A stretch of 64,000 nucleotides of DNA from Amorphophallus konjac (GCA_022559845.1 CM040117.1:10688856-10752855), one strand, 5' to 3'. Numbered from the stretch's first letter, positions 10,450 to 21,720 are shown. The notes: a model not told the origin generated them from the letters alone. Program-made: numbers and translations.

Positions 10450-10960
10450 TATTTTATGGAAGGCACGCCGGTTTAGGTGGCAAAGAATGGGGGTGCATTT
10501 CGTGAGAGGTTTTAATTCCGGCGCGGAGGAGGGCGCGTCTGTTTATGGGGCAAGGAGTAGTAATGTGTTTTGTGAGGGGGTTTAATCCGGCGCGAAGGGG
10601 GGGCACGCCGGTTTAAGGTTTGATGGAGGGGCGCGTCGGTTTAAGGCAATCCAAGGGAAAGGAGGGGCGCGCCAGCTAAGGGGGGGCCAAGAGAGGAGAG
10701 GGGCGCGCCAGCTAAGGGGGGGCCAAGAGAGGAGAGGGGCGCGCCGGTTTATACCATGGGGAGGGCGCGCAGGTTTCGGATGTGAGCAAGGGGTGGAGAG
10801 TTGTCTTAGTGAGGGGGTTTAATCCGGCGTGCACGGGGCACACTGGTTTGGAGCCAAAGGGGGGAAAAAGATTTATGAGTGTGGGGCTAAAGCGGCGCGG
10901 GGGGGGGGGGGGGGACCGTGCCGGATAAGTGAGCGCCGGATTAGGAGCGCACCGGATTGG
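10450..10960. repeat. GGCGCGCCGGTTTA array
   Basis: About twelve copies of GGCGCGCCGGTTTA or GGCGCGCCAGCTAA and decayed forms, including an exact roughly 40-bp duplication at 10665-10745. This is the second array zone of the inverted LTR. (TA)n precedes it at 10431-10453. Confidence 0.8.
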
Positions 10961-12189
10961 GCCGTTTTGTTCTTTTCAAAGGCTTGCAGGTTAGCAGATG
11001 GTTAGGCTGTTTGTTCACTCAGCAAAAATAGGCTGATTCAAAGGTTCAAAGTGTTTTATTCATCTGTTAAGATCAAAGTTTGGGTGGTTTATTCAAAGGG
11101 GTTTAGGAACTCCAAAGTTCAGTTCATGTTCTCAGGGAGCTTAGCTCGTTCTTATTGTTCATATTTATGGCAAAAATCGGGCAACACCTCCCCTGGACTG
11201 AGGTTTGCTAGGGTGAAATAAGGGATCGTCAAACAGAGGATTTCAGGACGATCCCAAAAACTCAGAGTGGCCTAACGGCAGTCCGGTGTCCCATAGTTGA
11301 ACACAGAAGCCCCGAGGACTAGCCTTCAAGGGGTTCTAGCATTTCATGGGTAGTAACTTCGCGATAGCTCCAGCGGGACGGATGTTCGCCATAGAAGGCC
11401 ATGAATATTCACCCCTCACACGGGTTCCCTCGAAGACCATGCCATGGAGAGGCAGGCCTCAAAAGGCCTTGGATGAGCAGAAGATGGGAGAGAAAAGGAC
11501 GCTAAATGAAGAACATCGAGCTTGACAAAATACCCTCTATTTATTCATCCACCAGAAAGGGGGGAAGGCTTAAATACAAGATAGTTCATCCTCGGGTGAA
11601 GAGGAAGATACATTGCAGGGGAGAGAAAGGAGAAACATCGGTGGGGGGAGAGGGAATGGAGCACAAGCTCCTCCCCCCCGAACTCACCTGCCCTCTCCCA
11701 CACTCTCTCTCTTTTTCTTCACCTTGCAGGCGTGAGTGGATGGAGCCTCTTCTTCTCTTCGGACGCCGGAGACCCTAGCCGAAACCACCTTCTCTCTTTT
11801 TCTTCCCTCAGCTGAACCCCTTTCAAAGAGAGCTAGCCGGCCTTTCCGCCCGCCGAGAGAGCTTCTAGTGGAGTGTTCGTTGCATATATATGTATCAGTG
11901 GAGCTGGGAGGAAGAAGCCTATAAAGCCAGCGACATGTGTCTTCTCTTTCTCCCCAACCGAAGGCAATCGAGTGGCCTGCAGTCGTGTAGGGCGATAGAG
12001 TAGGGAAGGTGCTCTTCAGGGATTGGCTGACGGCTACCGGTGGAGACGGGCGGTCAATGCGGAGCTCGAAGATTTCCATTCCAAGGAGCAGGAAGGGCTC
12101 AGGCGGTTGCACGCTGGTCAGGTGCAGGCCGTTCGCCCATTTCAGGTAAGTTCTCTTTGTTCGCACTCGAAAACAGGGGATCGGATTGA

Positions 12190-12360
12190 AGATGGGACGG
12201 CAGCCTTAGTTAAAACGACGTGGGGGGTGAGCGCGCCAGATTAGCACCAAGAGGAGGGGCGCGCCTATTTTAGTGCTATTGGAAGGGCGCGCCGGCTTTA
12301 GTGGCCCATGGGGGGCACGCCGATTTAAGTGGCCCATGGGGCGCACCGGTTTAAGTATTA
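12190..12360. repeat. First GGCGCGCC array of the inverted LTR
   Basis: Five to six copies of GGGGCGCGCC or GGGGGCACGCCG with TTTA and spacers. It sits between the LTR start (minus) and its TATA-like motif, the same place as the 5880-6430 array in the forward LTR. Confidence 0.75.
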
Positions 12361-12812
12361 TAGGGTCTCTTCCCAGCTTAGCGGTGATTCAGACGGACGC
12401 TTGTCCTTTGGTAGTACTTTAGCTGTAGTGCACCACCTTCGAGGTGTTTAGTTCAGATTTTCTGGCGCGTGCCGACCATGTGCTTGCATTCCTGAGTTTC
12501 TTTTGATTCGGCCTTCGGCACCGCCGACTGGGGAGCCGGGCCTATCTCTTCTGCCCGAAGGGCTTCTTTCTTGGGTGGCGGAGCACCGTGTATATATTCG
12601 TCCTGCTTGGAGGAGGTACAGGGTTTGTTCGGCCTTTCCATCTTCGACTTGCTCTCGGGGTGTCGAGACGTCTGTGCCGCAGGAACGTTCCTTTTCTTAT
12701 CTTCTTTTTTTGACGTCCACATTGGGCTAACAAAAGCCCGTAGAAGCTGTTCATGCTCTCCGTGTAGGAGCCATTCTTCTGACCTATGCACCTGAAGCTT
12801 CTCGATTACCTG

Positions 12813-13804
12813 TTACATCATATTATATATGAATGCATTAGGATTACTATGTAGTGAAATAAAGTATGAACCACAAGTATAGAAATGAACATCTACCTCA
12901 AGTGCAGTCAAGGATGAAAAGGAGCGCCCGGGCTTCATTTTCAATTGTGAACCCCACCTCATCAATCGTGGGAATGCACTCGTGTCATTGGGCTTCCTCA
13001 CCTTACTGTGCTCCAAATCTCAAACCTACATTTTTCAACATAATTACAATCAATGTAAGCAAACTACCACTAAATGTCGTTTAAAAAATAGGTTCAGAAA
13101 CTTACACAAAGAGCAGCAGTACAGCCTAGTAATATTTTTGACCTTCCACTTTTGTCTGACGAGCTTCCCTTTTTCCTCTCAGAAATGGTACTTAATCTTA
13201 CCATTAAACCCTAATGCACGGCCACAGCCTATGAGTAAGATCTAATAGCACCAATGTCATCAAGACAATGCAACATCTGTTTTGGACAAGCATAGCTGGT
13301 ATACGGGCAAATGAAAGTTGACAGCATCAACATAATCCATAAGCGAAATGTGTCTTCAATGTCTTCCTTCTTATCTGATTCCTTGACAAAATTGATTAGC
13401 TGGACCACCGTATGTCTCTTAATGGTCATCTGCTTCCCAAACTTTTCTTTCAAATGAGATTTTTAGCTCCGTAAGCTGGCGTGCTCGATCCTCCTCCCAA
13501 TATATGGGAGTCCTAGAATTAGTGCAATATCATGTGCAGTAAATTACACTTTGTATTTGCCAATCCGGAAAACACCGTCCTGCATATGACATGATAATAT
13601 GTCCTCTAAAAAAAATGTGTCAAAGGTAATGGGAGGGATATTTATAAACACACGGAAATGAGTCTTATTCAACATAGTTTTGTGATAGTCTTTGAAGTTG
13701 ATTTCTTGAACAGTCTTGGAGTAAAAAGAAATGAAGCAACGATGGATGATCGGCTTTGGAATCTTCTCCATTTTTTGTACAAATCTTTGCCTCTTGGCCA
13801 ACAA
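12813..13804 (-). pseudogene. DUF1985 / plant-transposon-protein-like spliced pseudogene
   Basis: Exon 1 (13804-13106) is one frame with stops near 13543, 13466 and 13229 and one more downstream. It ends at a perfect GTAAGT donor (13105). An 80-nt intron ends in TGTAG (13026). Exon 2 (13025-12813) continues in phase with a TGA as its second codon. Recognisable blocks in order are a ..FTAHDIALILGLP.. segment, a charged helix, ..FRLWIMLMLSTFI.., ..LDDIGAIRSY.., ..GCTAALC.. and ..FPRLMRW... This order matches the DUF1985-type / plant mobile region of ORFs associated with MULE- or Ulp1-containing transposons. No Ulp1 or transposase part is seen. An inverted LTR starts just beyond its 3' end. Family by pattern only. 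Confidence 0.5.
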
Positions 13805-14402
13805 CTTTCTTCTTACAGTTCCTGAAACAAAAGAAATAAAATAAGACTTACAGTAGTGAAAAATTTTGTATAATTAGGAAACATTCCTTATCAAAATAAA
13901 ATATTTTGTTAATGATAGGAATTAAGTTGCTGCAGAAGACTTAAATTATTTGTTGAAGAAATAAAATATTTTGTTATATAGATGAAATTGTTAAACATAA
14001 AATATCTTCTCTAATTATTTGTTGAAGAAATAAAATATTTTGTTACAATAATGAAATTATTTGTTGCAGATATGAAATATTTAGTTTTACAGGTGAAACA
14101 GTTTGTTATACAAATGTAAGAGTTTATGTACGCTCGACACATTTTGTTATCAACAATAAACAGTTTGTTATAGACATGAAACAATTTGTTACCGACAAAA
14201 TATTTTATGTTACACTTGTAATAATTTATTACGTAAGTGAAACCATTTGTTACAAATATGAAATATTTTGGTACACATGAAGCGTTTTGTTACATACATA
14301 AAATATGTATTCATAATAATATTTTGTGTCCCACTGTAATATTTTGTTTGGGACATAAAACGTATTACAGCTTCACGTACAATCTGAATGAAATAGGTTG
14401 CA
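13805..14402. repeat. AT-rich degenerate repeats with TTTGTTA motif
   Basis: From 13870 to 14350 the phrase GAAATATTTTGTTA or ACAGTTTGTTA recurs about 15 times at roughly 25-35-bp spacing. No coding signal is visible. Confidence 0.6.
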
Positions 14403-14988
14403 TGTAAACGTATAAACAAGTCATCACCTCCCCACTACCCTAGTGAGTATTACTCATTTATAATTTTTAAAATTACTATATATGGATTATTATTAAAATA
14501 AAATGTATAGGCTTAACATCATCGTATTTGAATTAGGGATAAAATTATTAAAAGCACTAGTAAGTAATGTGCAAATGACCAAACAACAACCTTTTTGCAC
14601 ATGCTTAGGTATTCCTTCTATGTACACAAAACAATCATTTTATATGTGGAGATAATTGAAAAAATAATTCTACACGAGAAGAAATATCATTCTAAGATGC
14701 ATATTGATTAATATATCCTTGTTATGCAAACATATGTGCAAAAAATGTGCCTACTGCTAGGCATTGTAATATGTTGTCAAATAAATATAAATAACTCAAG
14801 TTAAAATCTAATTAAAGTTTAAAAAATATCCATAATATCTTCACTTGTTAGTGCAAATATATACTAGTGAACATAAGTGTGAAATAACTCTTCACTATAA
14901 ACCTAAGTGCAAAACTAAACTATCCCTTTCTTATGTGTTGTCATGTAATTTTTAGATAGTAGTTAACCACAAGGGTATTTGTTTATTA
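14403..14988. repeat. Left half of an interrupted 1.16 kb AT-rich repeat
   Basis: It aligns by eye almost without gaps to 25355-25926. The homology jumps to the other side of the Tat-like element at 23129, so this repeat was the insertion target. Confidence 0.85.
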
Positions 14989-15844
14989 TGAGGAGGGTAA
15001 AATCGGCATGGCCCATGAAAGGCCCATCGGCGTCAGCCCCGCGTCGGCGCAAGGTTTGCATCACGCATGATGGACCCCCGACGGCCATAGCCCACGACAG
15101 GCGGCCCAAGAGGACCAGCCATCAGATTCGCCGGTTCACAATGGGTATCGACCTAGGGGTATCGGACGCCAGACGACCCTCCAGCGACCGAACGTTACTC
15201 CCGCCAATGTCGGCGTCAACTCCATTAAAGGCGAGCACGCCTCACGGGCGCCATAAGACTCGCATAAAGGTCGTCCGACTCCGGAGGAACAGACCCTCAA
15301 CGGGAAACTCCCCACGATCGTGGAGAGACGTTACCCCACTACTCACGCCCTTCCCTGCTAAGTGTAGGCCTCCACCGCCAGGGTAACCCCTATAAATGGG
15401 CTGTCGTCCAGGGAACATGGAGGGGGATAGACAGACAGACACGATAAGAGAGACTCCGACCCACATTATACTGTCGAGCCTTGAGAGCGGATTCTACAGA
15501 ATAGAGCTCCAGTCATCTTCCGAGCATCCTGATCGCTCAGCGAGCACTCTCCAAGTACTTATTGGACACGGCGAGCACTCATTCAGAAGTCCAACCACCA
15601 CTCCAGGCTTGCTCAATCGCCTTTCAGCTCTCTCACTCTCTCCTTTGTCTCTTCTTAATCCCCATCCTCCAAGATTCTGACTTAAGCATCAGAGGGTTGT
15701 CCCTTGGGATAATGCCCGGGGCTCCTTCTGATGTCGTTCCTCTGGTGTTTGAAGGCATCCACGGGTGGCCGGATGATCTTCCCCTAATAAAAAAATATTA
15801 AAAGTATGGTACGGGATTCAAGAGACCATTTTCTCACCACTACA
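14989..15844 (+). mobile_element. 5' LTR of the Tat-like element
   Basis: TGAGGAGGGT..CACTACA, 856 bp, aligning along its length with 22209-23128. It has a TATA box at 15391-15397 (TATAAAT). Confidence 0.85.
15391..15397 (+). promoter_or_regulatory. TATA box in the 5' LTR
   Basis: CCCCTATAAATGGG. The matching site in the 3' LTR (about 22612) is decayed to TTTAAATGG. Confidence 0.6.
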
Positions 15845-15849
15845 CTTTT

Positions 15850-15867
15850 TGGCGTCCTCTGTGGGAA
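15850..15867 (+). other. Primer-binding-site-like sequence
   Basis: TGGCGTCCTCTGTGGGAA begins 5 nt after the LTR end. It is close to the TGGCGCC..TGTGGGAA form common in Tat elements. The cognate tRNA cannot be fixed without a tRNA set. Confidence 0.6.
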
Positions 15868-15882
15868 CCTGATCAAAAAGCC

Positions 15883-16722
15883 ATGGCACCCCATGGGAGT
15901 CATCGCAACACCAGCAATCGCGGCCGAGGGTCCCGTTAGGGCCCTAGTTCTCACCGGGGATCGCAGGAGGAATCTTCTTCTATACAACCACATCGGAATG
16001 TCACCACCGACGAGCTGGCAGAGATGTGTCATCAACTTCATGCCTTGATGGATCTCTACCAAGGCCTCCTCAACAGGCCAACGGGGCAGGAGCGCGCCCC
16101 AATGGAGCAACCTCAAAATGGGGGGGCTCCTACCATAGCGAATTCCCGCCAGGTGCGGGAGGCCTCCCACGCCTCCGCGGCACAGGTCCAGCGTCCGCGC
16201 AGCTTGCCTGCACCAAGGCCACACAATCCGCTCCACTCTAACCCAGAGGTGGACCAGCGACTACGTCGCTATGAAGAGGTGGGACGCGAGATAGAGGGCA
16301 AAGTCTGGTACCTGGATGATGTTCTACACGTCGTGAAGACCCGCGGCCTCATCGACGAGGACACAGACTTCCACGCTCTCTTTTCCAATGAAATCATGGA
16401 GGCCCCCATCCCGCCAAAATTCCAACTGCGGTCTTTCACCCCCTATGACGACACCCGTGCCGAGGCTCGCCTCACGCGAGCACGAACAGCGCACTTTACA
16501 ATCGTCAATGGCCGCTTATTCCGACGTTCACTCTCAGCCCCACTGTTGAAGTGCTTATTCCCTATGGAGGCCAAGCAAGTAGTCCAAGAAGTCCATGAGG
16601 GACTATGCGGAAGCCACATCGACGGGCGAGAACTCGCAAGGAGCCTCATACGACAAGGATATCGGTGGCCAACACTGCAACAAGACTGCCTTGACTACGT
16701 TCGAAGTTGCCCCAAGTGCTAG
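15883..16722 (+). pseudogene. gag N-terminus fused in frame to integrase zinc-binding domain
   Basis: The first ATG after the PBS (15883) is in frame with the whole region. TAG at 15937 interrupts it, and a second ATG at 16024 gives 232 open codons. Residues to about 145 of that stretch are gag-like: Arg/Gln/Pro-rich, then EIMEAPIPPKF..LRSF, the usual start of the gag core. At about 16450 the frame passes directly into the end of RNase H and the H2C2 zinc-binding domain of integrase (HFTIVNGRLFRR, then EVHEGLCGSHIDGR, then GYRWPTLQQD and SCPKC). The rest of gag, protease, RT and RNase H (several kb in full elements) are deleted without breaking the frame. A +1 shift at 16722 separates it from the catalytic core. 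Confidence 0.8.
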
Positions 16723-17640
16723 AAGTTGCGAACCTGCATCATCAACCAGCAACACAGTTGCACGCACTGATGGAGCCTCACCCATTTGCTCGGTGGGGGA
16801 TAGATATACTGGGTCCATTCCCAGAGGCCCAGGGGAGGAAGAAGTTTCTCATTGTTGCCATTGATTACTTCACCAAATGGGTCGACGCAGAGCCACTGGG
16901 AAAAATTACGAGCGAGGTGACATGTAAGTTTTTCCTGCGAAGCATAATTTGTCGGTTTGAGATCCCACGTGTCCTCACAACCGACAACGGCAGACAATTC
17001 ACGAGCACTACTTTCCAGGAAAAGTGCTCGGAGCTAGGGATTTGGAACCACTATACGTCTGTGGGACATCCCCAAGCAAATGGCCTAGTAGAGAATGCCA
17101 ATAGAATGATCCTTCACGGCATCAAGACCCGCTTGGAGCAAGCCGGCGAATCTTGGGTGGATTCCATCCCATTCATCTTGTGGGCACACCGGACCACTGC
17201 CCGGACCGCCACGGGAGAAACGCCATTCCATCTGGCGTACGGAGCGGAAGCAGTTGTCCCAGTTGAGATATCCAACCCGTCGTTACGGGTTAGCTAGTTT
17301 GACGAAGCAAGGAACAATCAGGCGATGCGAGAAAACCTGGACTTGCTCGAAGAAAGCAGGGAGCACGCCCAGCTGAGACTTGTGGCTTATCAGTAAAGAT
17401 TGGCTCAGTACTATAATGCTCGCGTCAGAGAATGCCACTTTCTCTCCGGAGATCTCATGCTGTGATGAGCTAGCGTGGCGGACCCCAGGGCAGCTATGGG
17501 GAAGCTAGTCCCAAACTGGGAATGCCCGTATTGGGTGAAAAAAGTGCTCGGCAAAGGGGCGTACAAGCTAACGACGTTGGACGGGCGAGAGGTACCAAGG
17601 ACTTGGAATACTATATACCTAAGAACATTTTATCAGTAAA
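16707..17640 (+). pseudogene. Integrase catalytic core and C-terminal domain
   Basis: Residues 1-196 are open. The D,D(35)E core is visible: D in GIDILGPF, D in TTDNGRQF, and E in GLVENANR. The MAPFE-like motif reads GETPFHLAYG. A stop at 17295 is followed by three more in the same frame (near 17395, 17464 and 17467) and by a C-terminal region ending near 17640 (..WNTIYLRTFYQ). It would insert the cDNA copy into the genome. It is inactive here because of the stops, although the catalytic triad is retained. Confidence 0.8.
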
Positions 17641-17713
17641 TGATTAGTATCATGTTTTCTCACCATTCCAAAACCTCGACTAAGAAATCATCGTCAGTCA
17701 CCTGTCGAGCCCA

Positions 17714-17960
17714 ACTATGGTAGCTTCCAAGTTAACAAGAGGCGAGCACTCATACTCCCTCAGAAACGATGGTAGCTTCCGAGCTCCCAAGAGGTGAGCA
17801 CTCACACTCCCCTCGGAAACTATGGTGGCCTTTAGGTTTCCAATTAAGAGACGAGCACTCAATGCTCTCTCGAAAAATGACAGTAGCTTCCAAGCTCCCA
17901 AGAGACGAGCAGTCACGCTCTCTCGAAAAATGAAGGGTGACTTCTAAGTCCCCTAAAACG
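17714..17960. repeat. 55-bp tandem repeats, about 4.5 copies
   Basis: Units near 17714, 17769, 17823, 17879 and 17934 contain TGGTAGCTTCCAAG, AAGAGGCGAGCACTCA and CTCTCTCGAAAAA-type segments. It lies between integrase and the antisense ORFs. Confidence 0.8.
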
Positions 17961-18301
17961 AGCAACAATCCCCTTTACTTCGAGAAGAAGGACGTACGCT
18001 CCATCAGAATTATTCAAAAGAGGCCCCTAAGCCCCTAAAAGTAGGCAAGAGTCCTGGCCTTCTTAGGAAGTGGGACATACACTTGGTCAAAAGCGAGTAA
18101 GAATCCTCCCCTCTTCAGGAAAGAGGGTGTACACTTGCCTACGATCACAGCGCGACTGGGCAATCCCCCAGGGCAGCAATCCTACCTACTCTTACAAATG
18201 CTCCGCACACGGAGGACTTTGCCAAATACACATACACCATCCATGCAATGGCCCCAATGGCGTGAGAGGGAACGGTGAAATAAAACGAGAAGCCCATGCT
18301 T

Positions 18302-18727
18302 TTATTCATAGTACAAGGGCCCATAGTCAAGTTCCGCATATCCACATGGCCAGCGTGGACCGCCGAGGAAATGAATGGGACAAACTAAGGCCATAGCGGC
18401 ATCAAAACCATCACGGTGTCCATCCATCCAACCTCGAGCAAAGTCGCTATCCAGGTCAAGCAGGTCATGGGCGGCAACTGGAGCAGACTCAGTGACATCA
18501 CCTTCCCCCGGTACAGCTGTTGTAGGCGACGTCGGAGTCGCGGGAGCATCGTGCACCAGCTTAGTGGGGGCGACATCCATTCCCGCCGCAGCAACAGCAG
18601 AAATGCCAGGAGCCTTTTCCCCCTCCACTATGAACTTGGGAGAACGCTGAGTCATGACATTGACGGATGGTATCCTTTTTTTGACTCGTGCATCGAAGGA
18701 AGGTATGGGCCCATTAACATCAACCAC
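18302..18727 (-). CDS. Antisense open frame, 141 codons, unrecognised
   Basis: Basic N-terminus, Ala/Pro/Thr-rich middle, then a segment DSDFARGWMDGHRDGFDAA. That segment resembles one in the neighbouring antisense frame at 18812-19060 (KQGYLQGWRDALAKV), suggesting a duplicated or exonic module of the antisense ORF in this Tat-like element. No known catalytic motif. It may be a 3' exon of the 20937-19510 antisense gene or a chance frame. Confidence 0.3.
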   Translation of the reverse strand: MVDVNGPIPSFDARVKKRIPSVNVMTQRSPKFIVEGEKAPGISAVAAAGMDVAPTKLVHDAPATPTSPTTAVPGEGDVTESAPVAAHDLLDLDSDFARGWMDGHRDGFDAAMALVCPIHFLGGPRWPCGYAELDYGPLYYE

Positions 18728-18811
18728 ATCACATAAAGATCAAGCACACACCATGCCAAGAAAGGTTACAGAAAGAAGGATTTTATTGATAAAGAGGGGG
18801 GCTAAAAATGG

Positions 18812-19060
18812 TTATTCGTCCTCCTCGGGACGAAACTTGTCAGGCTGGAGGCTTAACACCCCTTTGTTACAGTATAGGCGGTTCACCTTCGCCAAGGCGT
18901 CTCTCCACCCTTGTAGGTACCCCTGCTTATACTCCTTAGACACACCTCCGCTGCTACCCTCTCCTGTCGGCGGATCTGGCGTCGGAAATGCTTCTTTCTG
19001 GAAGCACAGCCTCTTGTAGGGAGCCCCCTCCGAGGAAGAACTCGACTTCTTCGAAGACAT
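18812..19060 (-). CDS. Antisense open frame, 82 codons, unrecognised
   Basis: The Ser/Lys-rich start (SSKKSSSSSEG) is followed by KEYKQGYLQGWRDALAKVNRLY, an amphipathic helix, and an acidic end. It shares the GY/W-x-x-G-x-RD-x-x-x-A pattern with 18302-18727. It is plausibly a short antisense ORF of the element; no start context or expression evidence. Confidence 0.3.
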   Translation of the reverse strand: MSSKKSSSSSEGAPYKRLCFQKEAFPTPDPPTGEGSSGGVSKEYKQGYLQGWRDALAKVNRLYCNKGVLSLQPDKFRPEEDE

Positions 19061-19509
19061 CTTCGAGCCTACGCTTTCAACCGCTGAGAGAACTCGAGGT
19101 GACCCTAGGGTTCACCTCAAGGTATCCATTTATAGGGAGAGAGGCGAAGCCCCGGGAAGGGGCAAAACAGTCTCTGCACCTTCCCAACTTGGTGGAAGTC
19201 GAAGCGACGGATCCTGAAGATCGCACCTTCTCACATCCCCCGGTGTAACTCCGGCCGTCGGTTCGTATCCCAAAGAAAGTTAAGACGGAGAAAATAAAGC
19301 AGGCAGCTTACGTGGAAGGTACCGAAGGCTCCAGGCAGTCATAGTTTGTGAAAAGGGACTAAGTCATCATTATCAAGCAAAAAAGTTACATTAAGGGAAC
19401 CACATCTACTCAGCCGTGCCCTGACAAAAAGAAAGAAAACAAAATACAAGCAACGACGAACACTCCATCAAGTGCTCGCCTCCCCAGCAGCGTCAACCGG
19501 AGGCGGGTC

Positions 19510-20937
19510 CTAAACATCCGGACTGCCCGTAGGAAGGACCACGTGGGGTGGAGCATCGTCAGTGAGATTGACCAACTCCCTCTCCGCAGAATGCTCACCC
19601 CCGACGATGCGCTCCGCAGTGCTCAGCTCCTCCTCGCCAAGTTCCTCCTCACCATCACTGGCTGCTGGCTCGAATGGCGTTAGCGGAGGCGGCAGAGATG
19701 ACACCGAGACTCCCAGGTTGTCAGCCACTGCTTGGAGAGCGGCCGACTAGCCCTCATGGAAGCCACGGTCCCTGGTTGGACCGTAGACCTCAACGGTCGC
19801 CTCAATCAGCTCGCCCTGGTACTCCGAGGACGACCGGAAGCACTCCACGGCCTCCATATCGATGGTGGCCATCGCTACCTTCAGCCTCTCGAACATGGCC
19901 TCTACTGCCTAGGCCCTCTCTTCCGCTACGTCCGCCAGGGCCTTTAGTTCGGTTGCCTGGGCGTCAGTTGCGTCAGCCCGCTCGACCTCCTCGCGGAGGG
20001 ACCCTTCCAATGCACGGACTTGGGCTCGAAATGCATCCCGGTCATGTTCAACCTCCTCTAGGGTCTGTCCCTACGACTCCAGGCGCCCCTGGAGTTTGGC
20101 GCAGAGGACCTCCAGTCTTTTTCGCTCGACGTTACCCTCCGTCAGTTGCCGAGCAATCCCAGAGAAGTGATACCCCCATAAGTCGAAGGCCCTGGCGACC
20201 GAGCACAAGTTCTTGGCTGCCAAGCTATATAGTTTCCCGTGAGCCTCGGGGGAAAAGACTCTGGTGCAGTCGGGCAGCCGCACACCCTTGTCCATCAAGA
20301 CATAGGCCTCTTGCTTCCCAGAAACGACCCATGGAATGTCCTCGAGTAGTAGGAAGCGGGCGACTACGTCATGGCATGGAGACTTACCCTCGTCAGATGC
20401 CTCCCCGGCGGGGACCGAGGGAGGTGCCCCAGTTTGTGGTGAATGGACCGAGGCAGGTGGTGTGGGATCCGATGCCTCAATTGATGTTGGGGCCGAAGGA
20501 GTTGCAAACCGGGGAGGAGTTGGCATTAGACCATGAGCTCCAGCGGTGGGACTCTTCCTCTTCCCCTGACGACGTTGACTATCCAACGCCGCCACCGCAT
20601 CCAGATCCACCCGATAGCGCTGTCTACCTGACATTGGGGAAGTCTCGGCAGGAGCACTCGACGAACCACCGGAAGCCGCCTGCTGACTAGTCGCGTGGGT
20701 GCTCGAACCAGCGTTGGTCACGGGCGCAATGGGCGGCGATGCCGGGAGCATACGCGAACGTTCCACAGGAAGTGCCGCCGGAAGAGGATATGGCAAATGC
20801 CCCGGCTCGAAGGTGACAGCCTCCAGAGGGATAGCAATAGACACCTGGTCGGCACTAGGTTCTATGTGGTCGATAGGGCGAGGAATGCCCACCGGCAACT
20901 CGACCGTCTCGAACCGTAGTTCCGACAATTTGAACAC
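19510..20937 (-). pseudogene. Main antisense ORF of the Tat-like element (C-terminal part)
   Basis: One minus-strand frame is broken by a TAG-type stop at 20071 and two further stops (near 19915 and 19749). The N-terminal 150 residues are Pro/Ser/Ala-rich with a basic patch. A conserved helical domain (..CHDVVARFLLLEDIPWVVSGKQEAYVLMDKG..) follows. After the stop the frame continues as a long Glu/Ala coiled coil, then ..AVECFRSSSEYQGELIEAT.., then an acidic tail. This layout is typical of transposon-associated ORFs described antisense to Tat-lineage elements between integrase and 3' LTR. Function is unknown in the family. Confidence 0.6.
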
Positions 20938-21229
20938 CCCTACAGAACAACATTACGAAGGTCAGTTCAGCGGATGACAGGAGGGCGGAAGAAGCAATAG
21001 AGATAGTACCGTGGGGCAATGGGGGGGCTTAACCCCAGCTCCTGAAGTACCACTGGGGTCAGCCTCGTATCGGCATCATCGAGGGGATGGCGAAGAAGGG
21101 CCTTAATCGCCTTGGCCTCCTCGGCAGTCGGCATAGGCAGCTTGTCGGCCCTAGGAGGGTATGAACTGGCGGTGAAGCTCCAATCGCTTGAGTGACTGCT
21201 ACCCCCTACCTTTGTAATAAGACATAGCG

Positions 21230-21720
21230 CTTGGACCAGCGCTTGATGTTAAAAACCAGGGAAGTGATGCGGATGATGCTCATGTCCTTCCTGGCCCGAA
21301 AATAAAAGAAGATGCGTCGATCGGACAACACTGAAGGCTATAAAACTGCCGGAAGAGGAAGACGTTGGGTGCAAACCGGGCCTGGTTGCAGACGTAGATG
21401 AAACCGCACAATATACGTCAGGAGTTGGGGGAGAGGTCCTCTGGGTACCTACCATAGTAAGGACAGACTCTAAGAAAGGATGCACGGGGAGATGAAAGCC
21501 TGCCTGAAAGGATTCAATGGGGACCCTAATGCTACATGGAACACGACTCCACAGGTCGGGAAGACAATGTCAAAGATGGCAGGGATCTGAAAGGCCTCAC
21601 GGAGGCCGTGGACCACCCTATACGCGACTAACTGCGGAGAGCGGGGACGACTGGGATCGACACTCAAAGTGCTCGGGACACCGGCATGACTTACTTCCTC
21701 CTCTTCTGTGGAGGACGTAG
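21230..21720 (-). pseudogene. N-terminal globular part of the antisense ORF, frameshifted
   Basis: In two minus-strand frames I read ..GFHLPVHPFL.., then after a shift ..YYGRYPEDLSPNS-stop-RILCGFIYVCNQARF.., ..NVFLFRQFYSLQ.. and ..DMSIIRITSLVFNIKRW... This order is the familiar N-terminal domain of plant 'putative transposon protein' ORFs, which precede the Pro-rich and coiled-coil parts at 20937-19510. At least one frameshift and one TGA (in place of the usual Trp) break it. Confidence 0.55.

Larger units (their letters stand above)
10076..12721 (-). mobile_element. Inverted older LTR of the same family, truncated
   Basis: Read on the minus strand, it starts TGTGGACGTC at 12721 and proceeds through a GGCGCGCC array, a TATA-like motif near 11925, and a leader. 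It then shows the conserved TTGCCCGATTTTTG block (near 11190), a second array (10450-10960), and sequence at 10076-10270 that matches 31260-31470 of the solo LTR. It stops abruptly at 10076, about 400 bp short of an LTR end, exactly where the forward LTR ends. The forward element therefore inserted into this LTR. Open frames inside it (for example 11684-12166 minus) are not genes. Confidence 0.7.

Noticed and set aside
19674..20690. 338-codon plus-strand ORF, the longest ORF in the window
   Set aside because: Arg/Pro-rich shadow of the antisense ORF on the minus strand, which has recognisable conserved blocks.
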